DNA from: Inia geoffrensis
Taxonomy: Eukaryota; Chordata; Mammalia; Artiodactyla; Iniidae
Assembly (NCBI GenBank): GCA_036417435.1
Contig: CM070899.1
Location: 151,666,237-151,730,236 of the forward strand
Direction of reading: 5' to 3'
DNA: 64,000 nucleotides
Part shown: piece by piece, positions 54,880 through 64,000 of the stretch
Position numbering within the stretch: position 1 is the first letter of the stretch
Layout of the letters: each line of letters begins with the position of its first letter
Notes under the pieces: generated by a model
What the model was told of the DNA's origin: nothing
The model's database searches: none
The model's input: the letters and a program-made list of their open reading frames with translations, nothing else
Program-made: the position numbers and the translations under genes

Positions 54880-55120
54880 GCCCAAAACTTCTAAACCTTT
54901 ATTATTGATTAGTAGAAACACAAACAGCGATGACAATGACAGTGAGAAGGGGAGAAGCCTTGACATGGAGGACCCTCCCCTGTCCCAGGCAAGCCTGTGC
55001 AGTGCCACCTCCAGGCTGGGCCAGCTTGGCCGGCCTTGGCAACACAGGGGTAACCTTGGCCGTGGCTCAGCAGTGGAAAGTTTCTTCAACAGGGTGCTGG
55101 GACACACGCTGTGGCTCCTG
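54880..55120 (-). other. CIB1: CIB1 3' UTR
   Basis: Sequence after the CIB1 stop on the minus strand. It ends just past an AATAAA, seen on the + strand as TTTATT at 54898-54903. The cleavage point is estimated. Confidence 0.75.
54898..54903 (-). terminator. CIB1: CIB1 polyadenylation signal AATAAA
   Basis: Canonical signal on the minus strand, about 220 bases after the stop codon. Confidence 0.75.
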
Positions 55121-55142
55121 TCACAGGACAATCTTAAAGGAG
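55121..55142 (-). CDS. CIB1: CIB1 coding exon 7: C-terminus and stop
   Basis: Completes Ser185 and encodes SFKIVL then TGA at 55123-55121. The short C-terminal exon is the family norm. Confidence 0.95.
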
Positions 55143-57976
55143 CTGAACAAAAGAAGAGTGCATTGGGTTTTCTGCTGGCAGAGGAAGGTAGGGACTAAAC
55201 CCAAACTTATCTACCTCTCCCCCAAGACCCTTCGGAATGGGCTGTGTCCCATATCTGTGAGTCCCCTCTAGAAGAAGAGCTACTCTACTACATTCAGAGG
55301 AAGCAGGAGGCTTTCTCTAACCCCAGGTACCTCCTCCCATAACGTCGCAGACTCAGTGCAGCAAATGAGCACCACAGTCATACCTGGCAAAGTCTGGTGA
55401 GCGGGAGATGACATGCTGGAATTCAGAAAGATTGATGGTCCCATCCCTATCAATGTCAGACTCTTCTAGGATCTGCGAAAGGGAAAGCTTCAGGCCAAAG
55501 CCCAACCCCTCCCTCCTGCTCCCCAGCCAGGCCCAGCCGAGCCCGGCCCCGTTGCTCACATTGTCAATGAGCTGCTTCATCTCTGAGGCACTGAGCCGTG
55601 TGTCCTCACCCTCTCCCGTGAGGCAGTTCACGAGCTGGCTCAGGTCTTCTCTGTTCAAGGTTCCGTCATCATCAAAATCTAGAACGCAGACACAGGAAGC
55701 CAGAAAGGATGTGGTCAGGATAAGCTCCAAGCTCCTGACCCCCAGCTCCCAAGCAGTACCCCGACAAAGGCCATGTTGGAAGGGGTGGTGTTCCACCCGG
55801 CCCCTGGTTCTTACCGAAGATGCGGAAGGCGTAGTGGGACTTGATGTCTGGGGTGGCTGTGTCACTGAATACACTGAGGAGGTCCAAGAAGTCCTCAAAG
55901 CTCAGGCTGTCTCTGGTTGGGGAAGTGGAGAAGACCCTGCAGATTCGCTCCTTGAAGGGGTTGGCCTAGGCAAGAAAGCCTTCTATGAATGCCACAGGAT
56001 GCAGCCCAAGTCACACACTCAAACCCCACTGGGAAACTGGAGGGAACAGTTCAGGCTCTCGAGGGGAGAATGATCAGCGCTTTGGGGCCAGCACGGAGCT
56101 CAGGAGGACCAACGACCCAGCTGGGGACGGCTTCCCAGGAGTCAGAGCTTAACCCAAAGGCAGGCCTGGGAGCACAGAAGGAAGAAGAAGGCATCCTAAG
56201 CAACGAGGACAAGATGGGCTGGATATTTTAAAACACAAAACATTTCACTGAGCACTTACTGTGTTACAGGCACTAGGCCAGGCACTTTGCATAGCAATTG
56301 TCACAGCAGCCCTATGGAGAGCAGTCAGCCTCTGGAACAGGGTTTCTCAAGCTTTAATAAGGTAATTCAACTCCTCTTAAAGGATAAAACTTGTTTGACC
56401 CTCCAAGAATATGTCTGAGAATCCCAGGTTGCAAAACACCCTTCTATATAATTCCCTTGGATGATTTTGGTAAAGCCCTAGCCCCCAGGAAATCAGGGCT
56501 AAAAAGGGAAAAGACTAGAATGGGGACCAGTGACCACATGATCTCAAAAGGAGTAGCAGAGGGAGGCTGGGGGGCTGGCACCTTGAGCTCTGGAAGGCTG
56601 AGGATCTGCTCCAAGGACACTCGTGCCTGCAGTGACTCCTCCACACTCCGGTGCTCCTGGGGAAGAAGCTCACAAAACCGCCTGTGGGCTCTGGCAGAAG
56701 GAGGGGAACCTGTTGTTACCCCTTCCTGAGTGTATTACATCCCCACTCCTTGCCTTGCTACCCATTATAAACCAGGTGAGGAGCTAAGCCCCATACACAG
56801 TATGTCTGAGTCTCAGACATAAGCCAAGAGGAGATATATCACAAGGCAATATAGGCTGGGAGTCCATTCTTGCAATGGGTATTGACTGTGGGCCCATTGT
56901 GTCCCAGGCACTGGGCCCTGGTTCTAGACCTCCTGAGGGATAGAGAGGTCTGGGAAGGAGCCAGAAGTTGGCCCTGAAGAACAAATGAAAAGAGCTGAAC
57001 TGAAATCTCATTCTCATTTCATTTCAGGAATCTCCTGCTGCTCCTGAAAGCAGCTACCCTGAACTATCTCCTCCTTAGGCACCATCTCATTCCCACTGGG
57101 ATTACTTCTACCCAGAAAAGCTCAGGAATCTTCTCACTCAAGCGCCCTGGCCACATAAAGCTTGCCCACGGCTAGGAAGGGGGTTCCAGTCCCAGTTCCA
57201 ATTCTCCTACTCAGTCTTAGGCAAATTATCAAACTGTTTCATTGTCCCCATACCTCCGTCGTGAGGGTTAAATTAGGTAATTTAGACAACCTCGTAGCAC
57301 AGCCTGGCACATGGCAAGTGCTCAATAACCGTTAACGGTTACTGAATTATTCAGGTAAAGGAGGAGCCAGGCTCCCCAAGTAGGTAAAGCAGCCCAGAAC
57401 TACAGCAGCCCCTGCCGGACTGGAGCAGGAACTTCGGTTATGCAGAAGCCAGTGGAGCGAGGTCAAAGAGCGCCCCAACTTTGGCTGGAAGCTGCGAGGT
57501 GACTCCACGGTGCACAGCTGCGGCCGCCGGCGCCAGCGGGGAGGTCGTGCCGGGAAGAGGGCACAGCCTAGCGCCCAGGGCCCTGCACTCCAGTTCCGGG
57601 GCTCAGCTCCTGACCGCGGGCAGGCCCCTGCCCCTCCCTCTGGCGGGGCCTCAGTTTGCCCACCTGTAAGACAGAGCCTCCCCCCGCCCCCCACCCCCGA
57701 AGTCGTCCCTAGAAGATCCCGGAGGTGAGGTTCGAGACAGCACTTACAGGAGGATCTCCTGTTTGGTCAGGAACGTCAAGTCCTGGAAGGCAAAACAAGA
57801 CAGGGGGTCAGCGGGCGGCCCGGGGCCAGAGGCCGCGTCCGCCGCCCTGCCGCCGCTCGGGGACACCCCCACCCATCCGAGCGCAGGGCCGCGCGCAACT
57901 CCCTGGGGACTGGCGTCTCACGCACCTGGTACTCGACCAGCAGCTCCTTGGACAGGCGACTGCCCGAACCCCCCAT
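55121..57976 (-). CDS. CIB1: CIB1, calcium and integrin-binding protein 1, whole coding region (7 exons)
   Basis: Small EF-hand protein that binds the cytoplasmic tail of integrin alpha-IIb and regulates several kinases. Reading the minus strand, exons are 57976-57926, 57782-57748, 56690-56582, 55965-55815, 55678-55560, 55472-55384 and 55142-55121. They total 576 nt, 191 residues plus TGA, which is the usual family length. The start MGGSGSRLSK supplies Gly2 for N-myristoylation. The two functional EF-hand loops are intact: D116-x-D118-x-D120-G-T ending D127, and D161-x-D163-x-D165-G-T ending E172. The C-terminal SSFKIVL extension is present. All splice sites are GT-AG. It converges on SEMA4B, as in human. 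No defect is seen. Confidence 0.97.
55384..55472 (-). CDS. CIB1: CIB1 coding exon 6: EF-hand 4
   Basis: Residues 156-184 plus two bases. The loop DIDRDGTINLSE is complete, with Glu172 at the last coordinating position, then FQHVISRSPDFA. Minus-strand donor GTATGA. Confidence 0.96.
55560..55678 (-). CDS. CIB1: CIB1 coding exon 5: EF-hand 3
   Basis: Residues 116-155. The calcium loop DFDDDGTLNRED is complete. It is followed by LVNCLTGEGED and the helix SEMKQLIDN. Minus-strand donor GTGAGC. Confidence 0.96.
55815..55965 (-). CDS. CIB1: CIB1 coding exon 4
   Basis: Residues 66-115 plus one base, including NPFKERICRVF, the SLSFEDFLDLLSVFSD helix and SHYAFRIF, which leads into EF-hand 3. Confidence 0.96.
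55966..56581 (-). other. CIB1: CIB1 intron 3
   Basis: Non-coding; includes an old MIR/L2-like piece around 56230-56345 (GAGCACTTACTGTGTTACAG, GGCACTTTGCATAGCAATTG). Confidence 0.75.
56582..56690 (-). CDS. CIB1: CIB1 coding exon 3
   Basis: Completes Leu29 and runs to Lys65, covering the first degenerate EF-hand region with RRFCELLPQE and EQILSLPELK. Minus-strand donor GTGCCA. Confidence 0.95.
56691..57747 (-). other. CIB1: CIB1 intron 2
   Basis: Non-coding; holds the MIR at 57180-57345, and its 5' end (right side) lies in the CpG island. No further exon is seen. Confidence 0.75.
57180..57345 (+). repeat. MIR SINE in CIB1 intron 2
   Basis: GTCTTAGGCAAATTATCAAAC, GTCGTGAGGGTTAAATTAGG and GGCAAGTGCTCAATAACC. 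Confidence 0.7.
57748..57782 (-). CDS. CIB1: CIB1 coding exon 2
   Basis: A 35-base exon encoding DLTFLTKQEIL and two bases of the next leucine codon. Acceptor CCAG and donor GTAAGT on the minus strand. Confidence 0.95.
57926..57976 (-). CDS. CIB1: CIB1 coding exon 1
   Basis: Encodes residues 1-17, MGGSGSRLSKELLVEYQ, with the myristoylation glycine. The donor on the minus strand is GTGCGT. It sits inside the CpG island. Confidence 0.96.
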
Positions 57977-58169
57977 TGCCGCGCCGCGCGTACAGCTCCG
58001 CCAACTCGTCTCGGGACGCCGGCAACTTTCTCACTTCCGCCCTCGGGCCGCGTCACCGCCCAGTCCCCGCGGCAACCGCTCCTGGGGCCACCGCCCCCAG
58101 GCCCGCCCCCTCCTTTAAATTTCCCAGGCGCTCCCCGCGGGGTTCAGCCAGCTGTATCCCGGCTCTAGG

Positions 58170-58352
58170 CAGTTCCCGGTGAGCTGGAGGCAGGGCCCGC
58201 GGCGGGGCCGGACGCTCCGGGGCGGAGCCCAGGCCTCACTACCCCGCCTCCTGGATGGGCGGGACGGGCCGCGCCGCATGCCTGCGTGCAGGTTGCGCAG
58301 GCGTTCAGGGTGCCAGGACCTCGCTATGGCCCCGGCAGGTTTTCGGGGGAAG
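58170..58352 (+). other. Candidate non-coding first exon of the divergent gene (GDPGP1 in human)
   Basis: The only support is position, CpG density and the good donor AAG/GTGAGC at 58353. The 5' limit is a guess. Synteny makes GDPGP1 the expected gene, but nothing coding for it is seen. Confidence 0.25.
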
Positions 58353-58520
58353 GTGAGCGTGTCCGCCTCACCTGCAGTGCGTGGCGGCGGGGACGGGGCG
58401 GCTTTGTGTGGAGACCGGTAAGGGGCATTAGGGAAGTGTTTGGAGCAAGGGTAACCGAGAAACCTCGTGACTCGCTGAGTGGCCCGAGGCGGTCGGCTGC
58501 CCCCCTGCCCAACGAGGGCT

Positions 58521-59040
58521 CTTCCACCCAGACGTTACCACCGGGCACCTGCCGTACGTGTTGCAACCCTCATACCACCTCTCCAGAAATAACCATAACC
58601 TTTCTGCCTACTGAGGCCGCTTACTGAGGGCCCACTGAAGCGCTCTGCATAGCTTCAGTTCTTACAACAGTTCTGCAAGGTAAGTTACCTTTTACAAATT
58701 TGGAAATGCAGAGGCTCAAGGGAGTTCAGTGACTTGTCTAGACTCGGTCATTTACAAAGCCGTCTCTCCAGTCTAAGCTCTTTTCAAGAATCCGCCCTGC
58801 TGTACTCATTCCAGCCTACATGCTGTCCTCTGACCCCACCCTGCGTCCAGACTGCATGCTGGGGGAGGCAGGGATCGAAGCTGACCTGTTTGCTCTTGTC
58901 CCCTCTCAACTCCTAGGACAACGCTTGACACATGGTAGGCTCTCAATATTTATTGGATGCATGCATGAATGAATTAACCTACACTGTTCCAAAAGGTGAG
59001 GATCACAAGCCACTGCGTGGAGGAGGTGGAGGTGCGGTTA
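58521..59040. other. Non-coding sequence right of the CIB1 CpG island
   Basis: CpG-poor sequence with a MIR-like stretch at about 58610-58760 (CTTACAACAGTTCTGCAAGG, CAGAGGCTCAAGGGAGTTC). No coding exon of the expected divergent gene is visible. Confidence 0.6.
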
Positions 59041-59570
59041 ATTTTTTTTTTCCACATCTTTATTGGAGTATAATTGCTTTACATTGTTGTGTTAGTTGCT
59101 GCTGTATAACAAAGTGAATCAGCTATATGTATACATATATTCCCATATCCCCTCCCTCTTTCGTCTCCCTCCCACCCTCCTTATCCCACTCCTCTAGGTG
59201 GTCACAAAACACCGAGCTGATCTCCCGGTGCTATGCGGCTGCTTCCCACTAGCTATCTGTTTTACATTTGGTAGCGTATATATGTCCATGCCACTCTCTC
59301 AGTTCGTCCCAGCTTACCCTTTCCCCTCCCCGTGTCCTCAAGTCCATTCTCTACGTCTATGTCTTTATTCCTGTCCTGCCCCTAGGTTCTTTAGAACCAT
59401 TTTTTTTTAAGATTCTATATATTTGTATCAGCATACGGTATTTGTTTTTCTCTTTCTGACTTACTTCACTCTGATAAAAGACTCTAAGTCCACCCACCTT
59501 ATTACAAATAACTAAGTTTCGTTTGTTTTTATGGCTGAGTAATATTCCATTGTGTATATGTGCCCATCTT

Positions 59571-59918
59571 TTTTTTTAATTTACTAATTTTTAAATTTTT
59601 GGCTGCATTGCCTCCTTTGTTGCTGTGCATGGGCTTTCTCTAGTGGTGGCGAGCGGGGGCTACTCTTCGTTGTGGTGCGCAGCCTCACCGTGTTGGCTTC
59701 TCTTGTTGTGGAGCACAGGCTCTAGGTGCACGGGCTTCAGTAGTTGTGCCACGTGGGCTCAGTAGCTGTGGCTCGTGGGCTCTAGAGCACAGGCTCAGTA
59801 GTTGTGACACACAGGCTTAGTTGCTCCGTGGCATGTGGGATCTCCCCAGACCAGGGCATGAACCCATGTCCCCTGCATTGGCAGGCGGACTCCTAACCAC
59901 TGTGTCACCAGGGAAGCC
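59571..59918 (-). mobile_element. CHR SINE nested in the L1
   Basis: A long CHR-type element in minus orientation: an A/T-rich tail, then the GGCTGCATTG region and the body, ending at the tRNA-derived head CCAGGGAAGCCC. L1 sequence stops at TGCCCATCTT and resumes at TGCCACATCTT, giving a degraded duplication around the insertion. Confidence 0.9.
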
Positions 59919-60209
59919 CATGCCACATCTTCTTTATCCATTCATCCATCAATGGACACTTAGGTTGCTCTCCATGTCGTTGCTATTGTAAATAGTGCTG
60001 CAGTGAACATTGTGGTACATGACTCCTTTTGAATTATGGTTCTCTTGGTATTTGCCCAGTAGTGGGATTGCTGGGTCATATGGTAGTTCTATTTAGTTTT
60101 TTAAGGAACCTCCATACTGTTCTCCATAGTGGCTGTATCAGTTTACATTCCCACCAGCAGTGCAAGAGGGTTCCCTTTTCTCCACACCCTCTCCAGCATT
60201 TATTGTTTG

Positions 60210-60755
60210 TTTTTTTAATTCAAACCTATATTTGCAGTTTCTAAAATGCTGATCCATAGGCCACTCTCTCGTTACACATGTGCACCAACGGAAAAGCAAA
60301 GAGAACCCCGGTCATTCCACAAGAGGAACAGCTCCTCTTCCAACAGTCTTCAAAAGGCTACACGTGCAGTCCCTGCGCCCGTCCAGGTGGCGATGCAATA
60401 AATACACAGCTCGCCCTGCTCGCTTCAGTCCAGCCAGGCCCGCCACTACCTGTTGTAGGCCTGCTCCTTTTTGGACTTCTCCAGGGCCTTGTCCATGGTC
60501 TTCTCGTTCTCCCATCAACATTTGGGGCAGTACCACTTGTCCTTGGGTTTATGGTTCAGCCCCACGCAGGAGAAGTGGAACCACTGGATGGGGCACTCGT
60601 CATTGTCACAGCCGATCATCTCTCCATAAGAGACCTGATTGCACAGACAGTACGTGGGCCCGTTCGGGTCAATGGGAAGGTCCACAGGGGATGCTTCCCT
60701 CTCGGCTTTGGCCTTGGAGCGTTTCTTCTTCTTGGAGGCCTTCGCCTTCTTCTCT
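60210..60755 (-). pseudogene. ING1: Processed, 5'-truncated ING1 retrocopy inside an L1
   Basis: On the minus strand an intronless copy of the last coding part of ING1, an epigenetic reader of histone H3K4me3, reads in one frame from 60754. A lysine-rich nuclear localisation stretch is followed by the PHD finger with all eight zinc ligands: C-x-C, C-D-N-D-E-C, H-F-S-C and C-P-K-C. A TGA at 60517-60515 replaces the arginine codon right after the last zinc cysteine. The native stop position, TAG, is at 60448-60446, followed by 3' UTR and a short A run. ING1 and the L1 are joined directly on both sides, with no target-site duplication beyond about 3 bases. The truncation, the early stop and the lack of a promoter argue for a pseudogene. 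ING2 is less likely because the residues before the PHD match ING1. Confidence 0.9.
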
Positions 60756-63700
60756 GTAGATTTTTGATGATGGCCATTCTGACCCGTGTGAGGTGATACC
60801 TCGTTATAGTTTGATTTGCATTTCTCTAATGATTAGTGATATTGAGCATCCTTTCATGTGTTTGTTGGCAATCTGTATATCTTCTTTGGAGAAATGTCTG
60901 TTTAGGTCTTCTGCCCATTTTTGGATTGGGTTGTTTGTTGTTTTGATACTGAGCTGCTTGTATATTTTGGAGATTAATCCTTTGTCGGTTGCTTCACTTG
61001 CAAATATTTTCTCCCATTCTGAGGGTTGTCTTTTCATTTTGTTTATGGTTTCCCTTGCTGTGCCTAAGCTTTTAAGTTTCATTAGGTCTTGTATGTTTAT
61101 TTTTGTTTTTACTTCCATTTCTCTAGGGGATGGGTCAAAAAGGATCTTGCTATGATTTATGTCATAGAGTGTTCTGCCTGTATTTTCCCCTAAGAGTTTT
61201 ATAGTGTCTGGCCTTATATTTAGGTCTTTAATCTACTTGAGGTTATTTTTGTGTATGGTGTTAGGAAGTGTTCTAATTTCATTCTTTTACATGTAGTTGT
61301 CCAGTTTTCCCAGGACCACTTATTAAAGAGACTGTCTTTTCTCCATTGTATATTCTTGCCTCCTTTATCAAAGATAAGGTGACCATATGTGCATGAGTTT
61401 ATCTCTGGGCTTTCTATCCTGTTCCATTGATCTATATTTTTGTTTTTGTGCCAGTACCATACTGTCTTGATTACTGTAGCTTTGTAGTATAATCTGAAGT
61501 CAGGGACCCTGATTCCTCCAGCTCCATTTTTCTTTCTCAAGATTGCTTTGGCTTTTCAGGGTCTTTTGTGCTTCCATACAAATTGTGAAATGTTTTGTTC
61601 TAGTTCTGTGAAAAATGCCATTGGTAGTTTGATAGGGATTGCATTGAATCTGTAGATTGCTTTGGGTAGTATAGCCATTTTCACAGTGTTGATTCTTCCA
61701 ATCCAAGAACATGGTATATCTCTCCATCTTTTTGTATCATCTTTAATTTCTTTCATCAGTGTCTTATAGTTTTTTGTCTCCTTAGGTAGGTTTATTCCTA
61801 GGTATTTTATTCTTTTTGTTGCAGTGGTAAATGGGAGTGTTTACTTAATTTCTCTTTCTGATCTTTTGTTGTTAATGTATAGGAATGCAAGAGATTTCTG
61901 TGCATTAATTTTGTATCCTGCCACTTTACCAAATTCATTGATTAGCTCTAGTAGTTTTCTGGTAGCATCTTTAGGATTCTCTATGTAAAGTATTATGTCA
62001 TCTGCAAACAGTGACAGTTTTACTTCTTCTTTTCCAATTTGGATTCCTTTTATTTCTTTTTCTTCTCTGATTGCTGTGGCTAAAACTTCCAAAACTATGT
62101 TGAATAATAATAGTGAGAGTGGGCAACCTTGTCTTGTTCCTGACCTTAGTGAAAATGGTTTCAGTTTTTCACCATTGAGAATGATGTTGGCTGTGGGTTT
62201 GTCATATATGGCCTTTATTATGTTGAGGTCAGTTCCCTCTGTGCCTACTTTCTGGACAGTTTTTATCATAAATGGGTGTTGAATTTTGTCAATAGCTTTT
62301 TCTGCATCTGTTGAGATTATCATATGATTTTTATCCTTCAGTTTATTAATATGGTGTATCACATTGATTGATTTGTGTATATTGAAGAATCCTTGCATTC
62401 CTGGGATGAAGCCCACTTGATCATGGTGTATGATCCTTTTAATGTGCTGCTGGATTCTGTTTGCTAGTATTTTGTTGAGGATTTTTGCATCTGTGTTCAC
62501 CAGTGATATTGACCTGTAGTTTTCTTTTTTTGTGACATCTTTGTCTGGTTTTGGTATCAGGGTGATGGTGGCCTCGTAGAATGAGTTTGGGAGTGCTCCT
62601 CCCTTTGCTATACTTTGGAAGAGTTTTAGAAGGATAGGTGTTAGTTCTTCTCTAAATGTTTGATAGAATTCACCTGTGAATCCATCAGGTCCTGCACTTT
62701 TGTTTGTTGGAAGATTTTTAATCACAGTCTCAATTTCAGTGCTTGTGATTCGTCTGTTTATATTTTCTATTTCTTCCTGGTTCACCTTTGGAAGGTTGTG
62801 CTTTTCTAAGAATCTGTCCATTTCTTCCAGGTTGTCCATTTTATTGGCATATAGTTGCTTGTAGTAATCTTTCATGATCCTTTGTATTTCTGCAGCATCA
62901 GTTGTTATTTCTCCTTTTTCATTTTTAATTCTGTTGATTTGAGTCTTCTCCCTTTTTTTCTTGATGAGTCTGGCTAATGGTTTATCAGTTTTGTTTATCT
63001 TCTCAAAGAACCAGCTTTTACTTTCATTGATCTTTGCTGTCATTTCCTTTATTTCTTTTTCCTTTATTTCTGATCTGATCTTTATGATTTCTTTCCTTTT
63101 GCTAACTTTGGGGTTTTTTTGTTCTTCTTTCTCTAATTGCTTTAGGTGTAAGGTTAGGTTGTTTATTTGAGATTTTTCTTGTTTCTTGAGGTAGGATTGT
63201 ATTGCTGTAAACTTCCCTCTTACAGCTGCTTTTGCTGCATCCCATAGGTTTTGGGTTGTCATGTTTCCATTGTCATTTGTTTCTAGGTATTTTTTGATTT
63301 CCTCTGATTTCTTCAGTGATTTCTTGGTTATTTAGTATTGTTTAGCCTCCATGTGTTTGTATTTTTTACAGTTTTTTTCCTATAATTGATATCTAGTCTC
63401 ATAGTGTTGTGGTCAGAAAAGATGCTTGATAGATATGATTTCAGTTTTCTTAAATATACCAAGACTTGATTTGTGACCTAAGATATGATCTATCCTAGAG
63501 AAAGTTCCATGAGCACTTGATAAGAAAGTGTATTCTGTTGTTTTTGGATGGAATGTCCCATAAATATCAATTAAGTCCATCTTGTTTAATGTATCATTTA
63601 AAGCTTGTGTTTCCTTATTTATTTTCATTTTGACTGATGTGTCCATTGGTGAAAGTGGGGTGTTAAAGTCCCCTACTATTTTTGTGTTACTGTCAATTTC

Positions 63701-64000
63701 CCCATTTATGGCTGTTGGATTTGCCTTATGTATTGAGGTGCTCCTATGTTGGGTGCATAAATATTTACAATTGTTATATCTTCTTCTTGGATTGATCCCT
63801 TGATCATTATGTAGTGTCCTTCTTTGTCTCTTGTAATAGTCTTTATTTTAGAGTCTGTTTTGTCTAATATGAGAATTGCCACTCCAGCTTTCTTTTGATT
63901 TCCATTTGCATGGAATATCTTTTTCCATCCCCTCACTTTCAGCCTGTATGTGTCCTTGGGTCTGATGTGGGTCTCTTGTAGACAGCATATGTACAGGTCT

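Larger units (their letters stand above)
57480..58520. promoter_or_regulatory. CIB1: CpG-island promoter of CIB1, possibly bidirectional
   Basis: A CpG-dense block with many GC boxes covers CIB1 exons 1-2 and about 500 bases beyond the start codon. On the + strand a possible first exon ends at 58352, where GGGGGAAG is followed by GTGAGC. The human divergent neighbour is GDPGP1, which suggests rightward transcription. The coding exon of that gene is not visible in the window. Confidence 0.65.
59041..64000 (-). mobile_element. Long antisense L1 (LINE-1), running off the right edge
   Basis: On the minus strand the L1 3' end begins at about 59041 and extends to the window edge, with inserts at 59571-59918 (CHR SINE) and 60210-60755 (ING1 retrocopy). 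The ORF2 reverse transcriptase is readable at 63262-61841 and keeps the FADD catalytic motif. The C-terminal region is broken into 61727-61220 and 61118-60804. The endonuclease region is seen at 63936-63413, with frameshifts between blocks. This is a dead copy. Its 5' end and ORF1 lie outside the window. Confidence 0.93.

Noticed and set aside
60210..60755. A functional ING-family gene
   Set aside because: The copy is intronless and 5'-truncated, lacks the N-terminal half, has an early stop and sits inside an L1. It is described as a pseudogene instead.
1..64000. CRISPR arrays, operons, prophage or plasmid features, tRNA and rRNA genes
   Set aside because: None seen. The tRNA-like heads belong to CHR SINEs. 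The direct repeats present are SINE duplications or microsatellites and have no array structure.

Overview
This window looks like nuclear DNA from a cetacean, probably a toothed whale. It has spliced vertebrate genes with GT-AG introns and CpG-island promoters. It also holds many CHR-type, tRNA-derived SINEs in both orientations, some with perfect target-site duplications and little divergence. Ruminant Bov-tA/BovB and pig PRE1 elements were not noticed. Species assignment is inference from the repeats.

Two protein-coding genes can be read completely. SEMA4B lies on the + strand: the coding part has 14 exons from 29401 to 53337, joins to 822 codons plus a stop, and has a 3' UTR to about 54245. 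CIB1 lies on the - strand: 7 coding exons from 57976 down to 55121 give 191 residues, with its 3' UTR ending near 54880. The two genes converge tail to tail, about 0.63 kb apart. This is the SEMA4B-CIB1 order known from human chromosome 15q26. CIB1 starts inside a CpG island (about 57480-58520) that could also fire rightwards. In human the divergent neighbour is GDPGP1, whose coding exon is not visible here.

Layout: 1-15.4 kb is non-coding, with old MIR, MER5-type and L1 fragments and many CHR SINEs. A CpG island at about 15.46-16.13 kb is a candidate upstream SEMA4B promoter. 16.1-28.6 kb is non-coding and includes a 5'-truncated L1 at 21.67-23.90 kb. A second CpG island (28.7-30.1 kb) holds the first SEMA4B coding exon. 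Intron 1 is 14.3 kb; the remaining exons lie at 43.8-53.3 kb. Beyond 58.5 kb, an antisense L1 fills 59.04 kb to the right edge. It is interrupted by a CHR SINE and by a processed ING1 copy.

Functionally, SEMA4B is a membrane semaphorin with a C-terminal PDZ ligand and CIB1 is a myristoylated EF-hand protein. They are neighbours and not an operon-like unit. No CRISPR, operon, phage, tRNA or rRNA gene was found, and I see no clearly new biological system. The most unusual items are the ING1 retrocopy inside the L1 without a target-site duplication, a 32-bp SINE 'head' insertion with a perfect 16-bp duplication, a 25-bp near-perfect palindrome in SEMA4B intron 1, and the nested insertions.
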